Shown here: positions 55,055 to 64,000 of the stretch, in pieces
Position numbering within the stretch: position 1 is the stretch's first letter
Layout of the letters: the number at the start of each line of letters is the position of its first letter
From: Leptolyngbya ohadii IS1
GTDB taxonomy: Bacteria; Cyanobacteriota; Cyanobacteriia; Elainellales; Elainellaceae
Length of the DNA: 64,000 nt
Reading direction: 5' to 3'
Assembly: GCF_002215035.1 (NCBI RefSeq)
Contig: NZ_NKFP01000006.1
Location: 3,563,080-3,627,079 of the forward strand
Made by a program: the position numbers and the translations under genes
The notes under the pieces: generated by a model
Told to the model about the DNA's origin: nothing
The model's database searches: none
Seen by the model: the letters and a program-made list of their open reading frames with translations, nothing else

Positions 55055-57547
55055 ATGCCGCAACAGGGACAACCCTGCTCATCCGTCCGCCTACCAGCAG
55101 ATACAGTTACGGTGACAGAAATTACGGCAAGCTCCTCAAATTTTTTCCGCCACTTTTTGCGTCACTGGCTGAAGTGGAATTTCTGGCTGGTGGTCGGCTC
55201 GATCGCCCTACTCTACGCCTGGACTGCTCAGCTTTGCCTGAGTCTCCTCAATCTCAATGCCGATGCATCGCCGCTGTGGATTCCTACCGGAATTGCCCTG
55301 GCTGCCCTGCTGTGGTTTGGCGGACAGATGTGGGTTGGTGTAGCGCTGGGGGTGCTGCTGCTGAACCATTCCCTATCGGTGCCCTGGCTGCTCTCTCTGG
55401 GGTCTGTTACGGGCAGTACGCTGGAAGCACTCACGGGTGCCTATCTGCTGCGAACTTCCAGAGTGGGCTTAACCTTCGATCGATCGCGGGATGTACTGAA
55501 TTTTGTGGCGCAGGGTGTTCTCGTTCCGCCTGTCGTCAACGCAACGATCGGAACTTTGACTGCCTATCGTCTGGGATACCTTGGCTGGAATCAGGTCAGC
55601 CATAACTGGTGGACAATCTGGCTAGGGGACGGCATGGGAATTCTGGTCTTTACTCCGCTCCTGCTGACGGCTGCCCACTGTTTAACCGCAACACCCCTAA
55701 CGGCAGCACCCCTAACCGCAACGCCCCCCCCGCTCACAGCAAACGCATTTACAGCAATCCCACTGCAAAATCACGTTCCGATCCAGCGATTCTCAAAACG
55801 CCTGGTTCGGCATTGGCTCGATCGCCTCCGGGAAGGGTTTGCGGGGGAACTGCTTCTGGAGCAGCTGATCTGGGCAGGATTGCTGGTGGTGATTAGCATC
55901 TTTGTGTTTTGCTCTCGTCCCACTGCCGCGATCGCCCAATACCCGCTAGAATACGCGCCGTTTCCGCTAATTGTCTGGGCAGCTCTGCGGTTTAGCCAGA
56001 CTCACACGATGATTGCCAGTTTGCTGCTGTCGGCGATCGCGTTGGGTGGCACAACCTCTGGCGATGGTCCGTTTGTGGCAAAGGCGCAAGATCCGCGTCA
56101 GGTGGTGCTGTTGCTTCAGGCATTCATCGGCGTCGTCACCATTACTGCTTTGATTCTGGCGGCGGCAATGGCGGAAAGACGGCAGGCAGAGGCACAGCTC
56201 CAGTTAACCGCAGAGCGAAATCGCCTGATCGGGGAAATTGCCCTTAGAATTCGACGATCGCTAGAGCTAGACCAGATTCTCGATACCACCGTGCAGGAAG
56301 TGCGGCAGTTTTTGGAAGCCGATCGGGTATTTATCTGTCGGTTTGATGCGGATGGCGGCGGACGGGTCGTAGCAGAATCGGTGACGGAGGGCTGGACATC
56401 GGCAGAGCAGTGGACCATTGCACCCAGTATCTATCCGGAACTGCAAACCATCTTTGAGCAGTGCCCAATCAGCGTGGTGGATGACACCCGATCGATCAAC
56501 GCTTCGACCTTTGTGCAGAGCTATCACGATCGCTATCAGGTGAAGGCGGGAATTGCTGTGCCGCTGTTTGTCGAGTCGCAGTCAGGCATCTGTCCCCAGG
56601 TTTCCCTGCCTCGCATTCCTGCGGGCGAAGTGACCGCTGAACGTCAGCCCTGCCTGTTTGGGATTTTGATTGTGAATCAGTGCAGTTTTCCGCGCCACTG
56701 GGAACAGACGGAAATTGAGCTGTTAGAGCAGCTTGGAACCCAGGTGACGATCGCCATTCAGCAGGCGCAGCTCTATGAGCAGGTGCAGTCCCTCAACGCC
56801 ACGCTAGAACATCAGGTGACGGAAAGAACGCTTCAGCTTCAGGACAATATGGCAGAACTGGAGCAGCTCAATCAGTTGCGGGATGTGCTGATCCACGCCG
56901 TTGCCCACGACCTGCGAACCACCGTCATGGGAACGCTGATGGTGCTGCAATCGCTGCAAAAACAGCCCGGTGAAGCCATCTCAGTCGGACGATCGCTCCT
57001 GGAACGCATGATTCAGTCCGGGGAAGTCCAGCTCAGCAAACTGAATACGCTGCTGGAGGTTTACCAGAATCAGACGCAGGAGGTCGTGCTGCACTGGGAA
57101 AAGGTGAGCTTAGCAGAGTTGGTGCGATCGGTGATGGAAGAATGCGAGCCGATGCTGCTGCAAAATCAAATCACGCTGCTGGAAGACCTCCCGACCAACC
57201 TGCCTGCGGTGCAGATCGATCGCGATAAGGTGCGGCGCGTCCTGCATCAGCTTGTCACCAATGCCGTCAAGCACAACCCCCCCGGCATCGAAGTCATGAT
57301 CCAGGCAGGCATCGAATCCGGACAGCTCCTCTGCACCGTTACCGACAACGGCAAGGGTATCCCCGCAGACCAGTGCGATCGCTTGTTTGACCTCTGCCTG
57401 GGGCGCTGCGATGAGCGCAAGCTAAACGGATTGAGTCTGGGCTTGCCCTTCTGCCAGCAAATTATTAAGGCACACCGGGGACGCATGGGAGTCACGAGCT
57501 TTCCGGGAACGGGATCGCAGTTTTGGTTTACTCTGCCGATTCATTAG
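55055..57547 (+). CDS. MASE1-GAF sensor histidine kinase
   Basis: An 830-residue membrane kinase. MASE1 sensor (about residues 40-370, eight or so spans; SPLWIPTGIALAALLWFG, WWTIWLGDGMGILVFTPLLL), a GAF domain (about 400-585; FLEADRVFICRFD), a coiled coil (LNATLEHQVTERTLQLQDN) and a kinase core with H-box AVAHDLRT, N-box LVTNAVKHNPPG, and G-boxes TDNGKGIP and GLSLGLPFC. A low-complexity Thr/Ala/Pro loop (about 218-235) inside MASE1 arises from a 15-base repeat. GAGG precedes ATG 55055. No partner regulator adjacent. Confidence 0.93.
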   Translation: MPQQGQPCSSVRLPADTVTVTEITASSSNFFRHFLRHWLKWNFWLVVGSIALLYAWTAQLCLSLLNLNADASPLWIPTGIALAALLWFGGQMWVGVALGVLLLNHSLSVPWLLSLGSVTGSTLEALTGAYLLRTSRVGLTFDRSRDVLNFVAQGVLVPPVVNATIGTLTAYRLGYLGWNQVSHNWWTIWLGDGMGILVFTPLLLTAAHCLTATPLTAAPLTATPPPLTANAFTAIPLQNHVPIQRFSKRLVRHWLDRLREGFAGELLLEQLIWAGLLVVISIFVFCSRPTAAIAQYPLEYAPFPLIVWAALRFSQTHTMIASLLLSAIALGGTTSGDGPFVAKAQDPRQVVLLLQAFIGVVTITALILAAAMAERRQAEAQLQLTAERNRLIGEIALRIRRSLELDQILDTTVQEVRQFLEADRVFICRFDADGGGRVVAESVTEGWTSAEQWTIAPSIYPELQTIFEQCPISVVDDTRSINASTFVQSYHDRYQVKAGIAVPLFVESQSGICPQVSLPRIPAGEVTAERQPCLFGILIVNQCSFPRHWEQTEIELLEQLGTQVTIAIQQAQLYEQVQSLNATLEHQVTERTLQLQDNMAELEQLNQLRDVLIHAVAHDLRTTVMGTLMVLQSLQKQPGEAISVGRSLLERMIQSGEVQLSKLNTLLEVYQNQTQEVVLHWEKVSLAELVRSVMEECEPMLLQNQITLLEDLPTNLPAVQIDRDKVRRVLHQLVTNAVKHNPPGIEVMIQAGIESGQLLCTVTDNGKGIPADQCDRLFDLCLGRCDERKLNGLSLGLPFCQQIIKAHRGRMGVTSFPGTGSQFWFTLPIH

Positions 57548-57571
57548 ATTCAGTGATTTGGGGTTAGCAGC

Positions 57572-57593
57572 AAAAAAGGGCAGGCAATTGCCC
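57572..57593 (-). terminator. intrinsic terminator of tkt
   Basis: On the minus strand GGGCA pairs with TGCCC over a six-base loop, followed by six T residues. It lies 40 bases after the tkt stop codon and faces the kinase gene end. Confidence 0.75.
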
Positions 57594-57632
57594 ACCCCGT
57601 GCATTATCAGGAAACTCGGAAGCTAAACAGCT

Positions 57633-59645
57633 TTAGCCCAGCAGCGCCTTCGCCTTACTCACCACGTTCTCTACGGTGAAGCCAAACTTCTCCATCAGCA
57701 CACCGCCCGGAGCCGAAGCACCAAACTGATCGATGCTGATCGTAGCGCCCTGATCACCCACATAGCGACACCAGCCAAAGCTAATTCCGGCTTCCACTGC
57801 CAGACGCTTCTTCACGTCCTTCGGCAGAACGGATTCCTTATACGCCGCATCCTGCTCCTCGAACACTTCCCAGGAGGGCATGGAAACGACGCGCACCTTC
57901 TTGCCTTCGCCATTGAGCTGTTCCGCTGCCTTGACGCAAAGGGAAACTTCGCTGCCCGTGCCAATCAGGATAATATCCGGTGTACCTTCGCTGTCGGACA
58001 AGACATACGCGCCCTTCGCCGCCTGCTCGATCGTGCCACCCAGATTCGGCAGACCCTGACGCGACATTGCCATCAGAGTCGGACGGTGCTGATTCGCATA
58101 TTCCACAGCCACCTTGTAAGCCGCAGAAGTCTCATTGCCATCCGCAGGGCGGAAGACAGTCAGGTTGGGGATTGCCCGCAGGGAGGCGATCGTTTCAACG
58201 GGCTGGTGGGTGGGACCATCTTCACCAAGCGCGATCGAGTCGTGGGTCATCACCCAAATTACGCCGCACTCTGCCAGAGCCGACAGACGGATCGCACCGC
58301 GCATATAGTCGGTGAACACCAGGAAGGTTGCACCGTAGGGAATCAGACCGGAGCCGTGCAGAGCGATGCCGTTACAGATTGCGCCCATGCCGTGTTCCCG
58401 TACCCCAAAGCGGAGGTTACGTCCGCCAAAACTGCCCTTCTGGAAGTCGCCAAAGCCCTTCAGGTAGGTGAGGTTGGAGTGGGTCAGGTCGGCAGAGCCG
58501 CCGATCAGTTCAGGCAGGACGGGAGCCAGAGCGTTCAGGCTCTTCTCGGAGGTTTGACGGGTTGCCAGTGCCTTGTCTTCCGGCGTGTAGACGGGCAGAG
58601 CTTTCTCCCAGCCTTCCGGCAGTGTACCGCTGAGCATACGCTCGAATTCAGCAGCTTCCTGGGGATACTTCGTTCTGTACTGTGCCAGGGTTTCGCTCCA
58701 CTCGGCTTCCAGGCTAGCGCCACGATCGACTGCCTGACGGAAATGATCCAACGCCTCTCCAGGCACTTCAAACGAGCCATACTTCCAGCCCAGTTTGTCG
58801 CGGGTGAGCTGAATTTCGTCGCCGCCCAGGGGAGAACCGTGAACGCCTGCCGTATTTGCCTTGTTGGGAGAACCGTAGCCGATCGTCGTCGTCACCTTGA
58901 TCATGGTCGGCTTGTCGGTGACTTTCTTCGCTTCCTCGATCGCCTTTGCGATGCCCTCTAAGTCCGTGTTGCCGTCTTCGACGTGGAGAACGTGCCAGCC
59001 ATACGCCTCAAACCGCTTGCTCACATCTTCGGTGAACGACACATCGGTCGAACCGTCGATCGAAATATGGTTGTCGTCGTAGAGGGCAATTAGCTTACCC
59101 AGTCCCAGGTGTCCTGCCAGGGAGCAAGCCTCACCGGAAACGCCTTCCATGTTGCAGCCGTCGCCCAGAATCACATAGGTATAGTGATCGATCAGGGTAC
59201 AGTCGGGCTTGTTGAAGCGAGCCGCCATGTGAGCCTCTGCCATTGCCAGACCCACCGCATTCGCGATTCCCTGACCCAGCGGCCCCGTCGTGACTTCCAC
59301 ACCGGCAGTTTCAAAGTTTTCCGGGTGTCCGGGCGTTTTCGATCCCCACTGGCGGAAATTCTTCACATCATCCAGCGTCACGCTGTCATAGCCCGTCAGA
59401 TACATCAGGGCATACTGCAACATACAGCCATGTCCGGCGGACAGCACAAACCGATCGCGGTTATACCATTTGGGATTCTTGGGATTGAACCGCATGAACT
59501 GATCCCACAGGACAAACGCCATCGGCGCAGCCCCCATGGGCAGACCGGGATGCCCGGATTTTGCCTTTTCGACGGCATCGACTGCTAGAAAGCGAATCGA
59601 GTTGACACACAATTCATTCAGCGATTGGGTTGTTGCGACAGCCAT
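57633..59645 (-). CDS. tkt: transketolase
   Basis: A 670-residue thiamine-diphosphate enzyme of the Calvin cycle and pentose phosphate pathway. The cofactor motif is [56 protein letters not shown] and FRPADGNET are family signatures. Normal length and a single well-placed ATG. The upstream 330 bases contain its promoter. Confidence 0.98.
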   Translation of the reverse strand: MAVATTQSLNELCVNSIRFLAVDAVEKAKSGHPGLPMGAAPMAFVLWDQFMRFNPKNPKWYNRDRFVLSAGHGCMLQYALMYLTGYDSVTLDDVKNFRQWGSKTPGHPENFETAGVEVTTGPLGQGIANAVGLAMAEAHMAARFNKPDCTLIDHYTYVILGDGCNMEGVSGEACSLAGHLGLGKLIALYDDNHISIDGSTDVSFTEDVSKRFEAYGWHVLHVEDGNTDLEGIAKAIEEAKKVTDKPTMIKVTTTIGYGSPNKANTAGVHGSPLGGDEIQLTRDKLGWKYGSFEVPGEALDHFRQAVDRGASLEAEWSETLAQYRTKYPQEAAEFERMLSGTLPEGWEKALPVYTPEDKALATRQTSEKSLNALAPVLPELIGGSADLTHSNLTYLKGFGDFQKGSFGGRNLRFGVREHGMGAICNGIALHGSGLIPYGATFLVFTDYMRGAIRLSALAECGVIWVMTHDSIALGEDGPTHQPVETIASLRAIPNLTVFRPADGNETSAAYKVAVEYANQHRPTLMAMSRQGLPNLGGTIEQAAKGAYVLSDSEGTPDIILIGTGSEVSLCVKAAEQLNGEGKKVRVVSMPSWEVFEEQDAAYKESVLPKDVKKRLAVEAGISFGWCRYVGDQGATISIDQFGASAPGGVLMEKFGFTVENVVSKAKALLG

Positions 59646-59889
59646 GACTTCCTCTATTCAACAAACGGCTAAGCGAGATGGACAGGAGATCAGCAGTTTA
59701 AAGTCTGCATCCAGTAAAGCCGGAATGCAGAAGACCGGAATCCAAACAGTAAGTAACTATACTTATGTGTATTGTTTACAGTTTATAGCTTGCGGGGCGA
59801 ATGATCTATCCTTTGTCCCTTTTAAACCTATTACAAAAGGGCTTTCTGTTGGGAGGGGCGTTCTGTCTGTCCTATTGAGAGAAACAGCC
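59646..59889. other. intergenic region upstream of tkt
   Basis: About 245 bases lie between the tkt start and the sbpA terminator. No gene. An AT-rich stretch, 59755-59795, is a likely promoter zone for tkt but no consensus boxes are certain. Confidence 0.4.
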
Positions 59890-59930
59890 AAAAAAACGAT
59901 CGCCTTACCCCCGTGAGAGGGAGACGATCG
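59890..59930 (-). terminator. HIP1-core terminator of sbpA
   Basis: On the minus strand, CGATCG at 59925-59930 pairs with CGATCG at 59897-59902; inner CCCTC/GGGGG segments can also pair. Seven T residues follow. It lies 47 bases after the sbpA stop codon. Confidence 0.7.
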
Positions 59931-59976
59931 CGGTATTGGAGTCGGGTAACGCTTATGGTGTTCTCAGCCTTCTAGA

Positions 59977-61050
59977 CTAAACTCGTCCAGCCTGCGCCTG
60001 AATTTTGTCAAAAGCAGAACCGTCGTCAAAGAATTTCTCCTGCACTGCGCTCCAGCCACCAAAGTCCTGGACTGTCGCAAGGTTATTGATCTTGGGATAT
60101 TCCTGAGCAAATTCCTGGGAAACCGCCGTATCTACGGGACGAAAACCTGCCTTCGCAAACTCCCGCTGTGCTTCCGGCGTAAAGAGGAACTGCACAAAAG
60201 CTTCTGCCACTTCCCGCGTGTCGTGCTTATCGACGTTGGTATCTACGACAGCGATGGGATTATCGATCGAAATATTAGGGTCAGGAATCACGTAGGGCAA
60301 CACTTCGCCTTTTTGTTTTGCCAGCAGTACTTCGTTTTCGTAGTTCAGCAGCACATCGCCCTGCTTTTGCTTAAAGAATACGTCCGTGGCTTCGCGAGCA
60401 TCCTTGGGCAATACGGGCACGTTCTTGAATACGTTTGTGGTGTAGTCCAGCGCCTTCGTATCATCAGGATTATCTGAAACGGAACCCCACAGTCCGAGGA
60501 AGTTCCACCGCGCACCTCCGGAGGTTTTAGGATTCGCCGTAATCACCTTCACATCGCTGCGGGTCAGGTCTGACCAGGATTTAACGTTCTTGGGATTGCC
60601 TTCCCGCGTCACCAGCGCAATTACGGATTTGGTCACGATACTGTCATTGGGCAGTTCTTTCTCCCATCCGGACTGGATCAGCCCTGCTTTTTCAATCTTT
60701 TGGGTGTCCAGCGCCAGTGCTAACGCCACGATGTCGGCTTCCAAACCATCGATCACCGCACGAGTTTGGGAACCGGAGCCGCCGTAGCTCTGGTTAAACG
60801 TCACGTCTTGATTCTTTTCCTGTTTCCACTTATTCGTAAACAGCGGAATGATCTTTTCGTAGGCGGACTGGGTAACGGCAAAGGAAACAAAGGTCAGTTC
60901 TACAGGTTCCCCTGCTGCCGTACCATCTGGGGCTGTCGAAGTAGTCGCCGTTCCGCCACCACCGCCCGCACAGGCTGCCAGGGCAACACTCAAACCAATT
61001 CCCGCGAGCAGCAGCCCGACAAACTGCCGCAATTTACGAATCTGAAACAT
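59977..61050 (-). CDS. sbpA: sulfate ABC transporter substrate-binding lipoprotein
   Basis: A 357-residue periplasmic binding protein that delivers sulfate (or thiosulfate) to a CysTWA-type importer. The lipobox is LAACAGG, with Cys near residue 27. Family signatures are VTFNQSYGGSGSQTRAVIDG, VIALVTREGNPKNV, ANPKTSGGARWNFLGLWGS and GDVLLNYENEV. No cysT/cysW/cysA genes nearby in the window; upstream is a repeat. A terminator follows. Confidence 0.95.
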   Translation of the reverse strand: MFQIRKLRQFVGLLLAGIGLSVALAACAGGGGGTATTSTAPDGTAAGEPVELTFVSFAVTQSAYEKIIPLFTNKWKQEKNQDVTFNQSYGGSGSQTRAVIDGLEADIVALALALDTQKIEKAGLIQSGWEKELPNDSIVTKSVIALVTREGNPKNVKSWSDLTRSDVKVITANPKTSGGARWNFLGLWGSVSDNPDDTKALDYTTNVFKNVPVLPKDAREATDVFFKQKQGDVLLNYENEVLLAKQKGEVLPYVIPDPNISIDNPIAVVDTNVDKHDTREVAEAFVQFLFTPEAQREFAKAGFRPVDTAVSQEFAQEYPKINNLATVQDFGGWSAVQEKFFDDGSAFDKIQAQAGRV

Positions 61051-61157
61051 CTTTGCCCTCCAAAATACGGTAAGTCGATAGGGATACTTGATTATTGTGA
61101 GATTACTCGATCGCCAGAAGAAAGTCCAGTATCTTTACCGGAGATGTCGGGTTTGAA

Positions 61158-61191
61158 TTGTGGGGAGTGGGGGAGCAGGGAGCAGGGGAGA
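61158..61191 (-). repeat. STRR-like heptamer repeat
   Basis: On the minus strand it reads CTCCCCTGCTCC, CTGCTCC and CCCACTCCCCA, nearly the same order of units as the copy before truB at 17312-17350. Confidence 0.7.
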
Positions 61192-61333
61192 GGAGGAGCA
61201 AGTTGGTTGAAATGAAAAACGATCGCACTTTGGGCACGATCGCGTTAAGACAATTTTGGTTGAGGCGTTGAGGCAGTTTTGCTTGATCGAGTCGTTTACT
61301 CGGCTTAGGAAAAGGAATCGAATCAGTTGACCT

Positions 61334-61387
61334 TCTTGTGGGGTAGGCATCTTGCCCGCCCGGTTCGGCAGGTTGATCCACGCAAGT
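61334..61387. repeat. short relative of the ctaC-ctaD MITE-like element
   Basis: CTTGTGGGGTAGGCATCTTG followed by CCCGCC resembles the left arm of the element at 12753-12870. A loosely inverted partner, GATCCACGCAAG, follows at about 61375-61386. Confidence 0.4.
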
Positions 61388-61391
61388 TGTT

Positions 61392-62207
61392 TCAGGCGAT
61401 CGAGGCGAATAGTCCTGACCAGTCGATCGTTTCAGGGCGATTACCCTTATTCACAATTTCAAAAATTTTGTTGGCAGCGTTGGAGTCGTTGAGGGATTCG
61501 ACGCAGGCGGCGGCGACATCGATGCGGCTAGTTTGTCCGGAGAGGGTGTCACCAGTGCCAATCGTGATTCCTTTTTTGCCGCCTGTAGTGGCTTTCATCA
61601 GGGTGTTGAGATCGTAGGAAGTAAAGGGACCGTCGATCAGCTGTCCGGGGCGGATGATCGTGTAGGGAAGACCGGATTGGACGATCGCGGCTTCGCCCTG
61701 CTGCTTGGCATCGAGAACACCAAAGGCATTCAGGACAGTATAGGGAAACTGGGTTTTGTGTTCTACGCCGCAGGAGGATACGAAGACAAATCGCTGAAGG
61801 TCGCGAGGAGCCGCTTCGACGATGTGACGAACACCATCGGCATCAACGATTTGAGGACTGTTTTTGGCGTGGGCGTTGCGATAGCCCTTGTCCAGAAAAA
61901 TCTTTTGCCACTGCTGAAGCTTTTGCAGTCCCTTCGTTTCGGGAAGGTCAAACTGCCAGCGAGCCGAGGGAAATGCGGTTGTTCCCGTAGCGCAAATCAG
62001 GTGGGTAATGCCCTGCATCGCAGAGGAGAGGGTTTCAGGCTGACGGATATCCCCGATCGCCGCTTCGACCTTATCGTCAAACAGCTTTTTTGCTTTCTCG
62101 GCACTGCGCGTCAGAACTCTTACCGGAATTTCCTTCTCCAGCAGTTTCGCTACCGCCAACTGTCCTACGCCGCCCGTTGCGCCCACCACCAATACCAGAT
62201 TTGCCAC
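61392..62207 (-). CDS. atypical SDR (NAD(P)-binding, NmrA/Tic62-like)
   Basis: A 271-residue NAD(P)-binding protein of the atypical SDR-a5 group. The cofactor motif is VVGATGGVGQLAVAKLL; RFVFVSSCGVEH and IIRPGQLIDGP follow in the right places. Relatives in plants and cyanobacteria are chloroplast Tic62-like or stress-related reductases. The active-site Tyr-x3-Lys of classical SDRs is not clear, so a regulatory or chaperone role is possible. No signal peptide. The gene stands alone. Confidence 0.9.
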   Translation of the reverse strand: MANLVLVVGATGGVGQLAVAKLLEKEIPVRVLTRSAEKAKKLFDDKVEAAIGDIRQPETLSSAMQGITHLICATGTTAFPSARWQFDLPETKGLQKLQQWQKIFLDKGYRNAHAKNSPQIVDADGVRHIVEAAPRDLQRFVFVSSCGVEHKTQFPYTVLNAFGVLDAKQQGEAAIVQSGLPYTIIRPGQLIDGPFTSYDLNTLMKATTGGKKGITIGTGDTLSGQTSRIDVAAACVESLNDSNAANKIFEIVNKGNRPETIDWSGLFASIA

Positions 62208-62372
62208 GATCGCCCGCCTCCTACCTCAATCCTTCATCCGTCAGGATTTAGTGTAAGGGCATGATCCATTTCCTGAATCTGCTAAACGAATTAAATTCAG
62301 TGAAATGAATACGTCAGGGGAAAGCGGCAAGAGGGCTTGGCAAACCTGAGATTGCTCTCATTTCACGGCAGT

Positions 62373-63431
62373 CTATCTTCCCAAAAGGCGATCGATCTCG
62401 CTCATTCCACCAGGCTGCTCTCCAGTTCCCCCCAAAGGCGATCGGGCATTTACACGCAAAGAATTACCTTCTCGCGACAGATCGCTGTAGGGAAGCGGCT
62501 GAGTTCCGGTGAGTTTTGCCTGACCCTCGGCAACCAGAGCGGCGGCTGAAGCATTGTCAATCAATTGCTGCATGGCGGTAATACGATCGGGCAGACTGGG
62601 CTGATCGGCATCGGGTTCAGCATTCGGAATGCGGCTTAAAACTGCCATTGCTCGCAGGCATCCCTGAGGTTCAAAGCCCGCCTGAGTTGTATAGCGATAT
62701 CCCGCTTCATCGGCTTCTAATTCCTGCTGCCGTGCAGCTGCGGCAAATTTTTCGTTGAGTTGGGCAACCTGCTCATAATAGGCATCCATCTGTTCCTGGA
62801 TTTCTTCAGACGGATCACCCATAGCGCCTTGGGAAATTGCCCCACCCACACCACTTAAAACACTGCCGCCGATCACCCCTAGCGGACCCAGGAAGCCCAG
62901 AAAGCCGCCCAGCGTTCCAACCACGTTTCCTGCCGTAGCCGCCCCGTTTGCCCTGCGAGTCATCTGCTGACTTTGTGCCACCATCTGCTGACTAAGTTGC
63001 TCTGCCAGCTGCGCCTGCTGAACTGCTCGTGCCTCTTCTCCCAAAGCAATGTGCTGCTTGACGCTGTGCCCCATCTCATGTGCCACAACGCAGGCGATCG
63101 CCGCAGGATCTCCCGCTAGCTGATCTAGCAGACCCCGATGAACCGCAACGCGATTAGGCTGCGTAGCAAAAGCATAGTTATCGTAGGTGGGCACAATCTC
63201 CACTCTCCACGGGCTGTCATCTAACCCATTGGCTCGCGCCATTCGTTCCACAATCCGATACAGCACATACATATCGCCCGGTAATTCTGCCTGGGCACGA
63301 TCGTAAGAGGAACTTTCGGCTGGAGCAGGAGGCGACGAAGATTGCGCCTGGGCGATCGGTGCAGTAACGGTGAGAGCCAGCATTCCCAGAGCCGACAGTC
63401 CGGCAATTTTTCGGGTGAAACGGGTAATCAT
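62373..63431 (-). CDS. secreted M48 family metalloprotease
   Basis: A 352-residue peptidase related to BepA/LoiP. The signal peptide is IAGLSALGMLALTVTAPIAQ (cut at AQA). The zinc motif is VAHEMGHSVKQH, and the third ligand is in QELEADEAGYRY. A glycine-rich, alanine-rich segment (GTLGGFLGFLGPLGVIGGSV) between the two may associate with membranes. ATG 63431 with GGAGG ten bases upstream; 21 open codons precede it. Probably periplasmic, in outer-membrane protein quality control. It is unrelated in detail to the M48 protein at 26082. Confidence 0.92.
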   Translation of the reverse strand: MITRFTRKIAGLSALGMLALTVTAPIAQAQSSSPPAPAESSSYDRAQAELPGDMYVLYRIVERMARANGLDDSPWRVEIVPTYDNYAFATQPNRVAVHRGLLDQLAGDPAAIACVVAHEMGHSVKQHIALGEEARAVQQAQLAEQLSQQMVAQSQQMTRRANGAATAGNVVGTLGGFLGFLGPLGVIGGSVLSGVGGAISQGAMGDPSEEIQEQMDAYYEQVAQLNEKFAAAARQQELEADEAGYRYTTQAGFEPQGCLRAMAVLSRIPNAEPDADQPSLPDRITAMQQLIDNASAAALVAEGQAKLTGTQPLPYSDLSREGNSLRVNARSPLGGTGEQPGGMSEIDRLLGR

Positions 63432-63606
63432 CCTAATCAATCCTCCAACTGAGCAAACGTTCCCGCTAGCGAAACACCAACAAACTAGAACCACTGCTTA
63501 ATCTAGTCAGCGATCGAGGATAAGTCGGGGAGGTCTTAACGTTTCTTCACGCTTCCCTCTTCCGCCCTACCCCACCGCAAGGAATCTGATACACTATCCT
63601 GTCCTC

Positions 63607-63649
63607 TCTCCCTGCCCCCCTGCCCTCTACTCCCCACTCCCCACCCCCC
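63607..63649 (+). repeat. STRR-like C-rich repeat directly upstream of the terminal SDR gene
   Basis: CCCTGCC, CCCCTGCC and ACTCCCC, ACTCCCC, ACCCCCC units run up to the ATG at 63650, leaving no space for a Shine-Dalgarno sequence. Confidence 0.7.
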
Positions 63650-64000
63650 ATGCAAACCTTCTCCAGCAAAACCGTCCTCATCACTGGCGCATCCGGCGGC
63701 ATTGGTCGCGCAACCGCGATCGCCTTTGCCAAAGCAGGAACAACCGTTGCCCTTCACTACGGTCAAAGATCAGAAAAAGTAGAGCAGGTGCGGCAGGAAC
63801 TCAGCGGAGAGGGTCATATTCTGGTGCAGGCGGACTTGAACGATCCGATTGCGATCGAAAAGATGGTGAATGAGACGATCGCCCAGCTTGGCAGGATTGA
63901 TATTTTGGTGAACAATGCGGGAGTTTATCAGCTTCATCCGCTGGATCAGGTTTCCTACGAAGAATGGCAGCAGGCTTGGCAGGAGACGATCGGCGTGAAT
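63650..64000 (+). CDS. short-chain dehydrogenase/reductase, N-terminal part (partial)
   Basis: The first 117 codons of a classical SDR that continues beyond the window. The Rossmann motif is TVLITGASGGIGRATAIAFA, then ALHYGQRSEKV, and the NNAGVY motif with a following acidic loop. The HYG stretch after strand 2 favours NADPH, as in FabG-like reductases. The active-site Tyr and Lys lie outside. The start follows a C-rich repeat, with no ribosome-binding site, as at truB. Confidence 0.9.
   Translation, partial: MQTFSSKTVLITGASGGIGRATAIAFAKAGTTVALHYGQRSEKVEQVRQELSGEGHILVQADLNDPIAIEKMVNETIAQLGRIDILVNNAGVYQLHPLDQVSYEEWQQAWQETIGVN

Larger units (their letters stand above)
61051..61391. other. intergenic region with two repeat types
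   Basis: 341 bases with no supported gene. It contains C/G-rich heptamers at 61158-61191 and a MITE-related arm at 61334-61387. Confidence 0.5.

Noticed and set aside
58086-58961. A 291-codon plus-strand frame within tkt
   Set aside because: Antisense to transketolase, with no ribosome-binding site and no recognisable motif.
61533-62264. A 243-codon plus-strand frame over the atypical SDR gene
   Set aside because: The opposite strand encodes a clear NAD(P)-binding protein with its cofactor motif; the frame has no support.

Overview
The window reads as chromosomal DNA of a filamentous or Leptolyngbya-like cyanobacterium. The HIP1 octamer (GCGATCGC) and its core CGATCG occur throughout. The gene content is also cyanobacterial: an NtcA-type regulator, ctaCDE with ctaA/ctaB, an rpoA-containing ribosomal operon, DUF1574 and DUF4912 proteins, sbpA, a MASE1 kinase and heptameric CCCCACT repeats. 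No rRNA, tRNA or CRISPR array was recognised.

Layout, left to right. 0-4.3 kb (+): the 3' end of rpsP, a KH-domain RNA-binding protein, a PhoH-like ATPase and an EF-G paralogue with a strong terminator. 4.3-8.6 kb: a small hypothetical gene, trpE, a TTG-started GNAT acetyltransferase, a 51-residue membrane peptide and an NtcA-like Crp/Fnr regulator. 8.7-10.2 kb: a cytoplasmic GH13 amylase. 10.3-17.0 kb: aa3-type cytochrome oxidase genes ctaC-ctaD-ctaE (-), divergent from the heme A pathway genes ctaA-ctaB (+). 17.3-22.8 kb: truB (+), facing an AttEFGH-like ABC export cassette (-). 23.1-26.9 kb: wrbA, then three tandem AIM24 paralogues and an M48 peptidase.

26.9-31.3 kb is an AT-rich accessory pocket. 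It holds an SMI1/KNR4-type protein, an SDR, a DUF433 antitoxin gene split by an IS630 element (clean TA duplication), a decayed antitoxin/MazF-type toxin pair and an HNH endonuclease. 31.4-37.8 kb (-) is the translation operon infA-rpmJ-rpsM-rpsK-rpoA-rplQ-truA-rplM-rpsI-rpmE-prfA. 38.3-45.4 kb: DUF1574 protein, a glycine-zipper stress protein, orphan ureC, a small receiver and a REC-wHTH-HPt-REC-REC regulator. 46.1-49.6 kb: a 1169-residue protein that fuses a phosphate-type binding domain, one membrane segment, DUF4912 and about 100 residues of Met-Ser-Gly repeats. 49.9-64 kb: membrane proteins, a GHL10 hydrolase, mutL, a MASE1-GAF histidine kinase, transketolase, sulfate-binding protein, an atypical SDR, a second M48 peptidase and the start of another SDR.

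Most of the window is housekeeping. The unusual signals are the Met-Ser-Gly repeat protein, the NtcA paralogue that keeps likely 2-oxoglutarate contacts, the AIM24 triplet with M48, a tandem repeat inside an HPt domain, the IS-broken toxin-antitoxin pocket, and several families of short tandem or palindromic repeats lying against start and stop codons.
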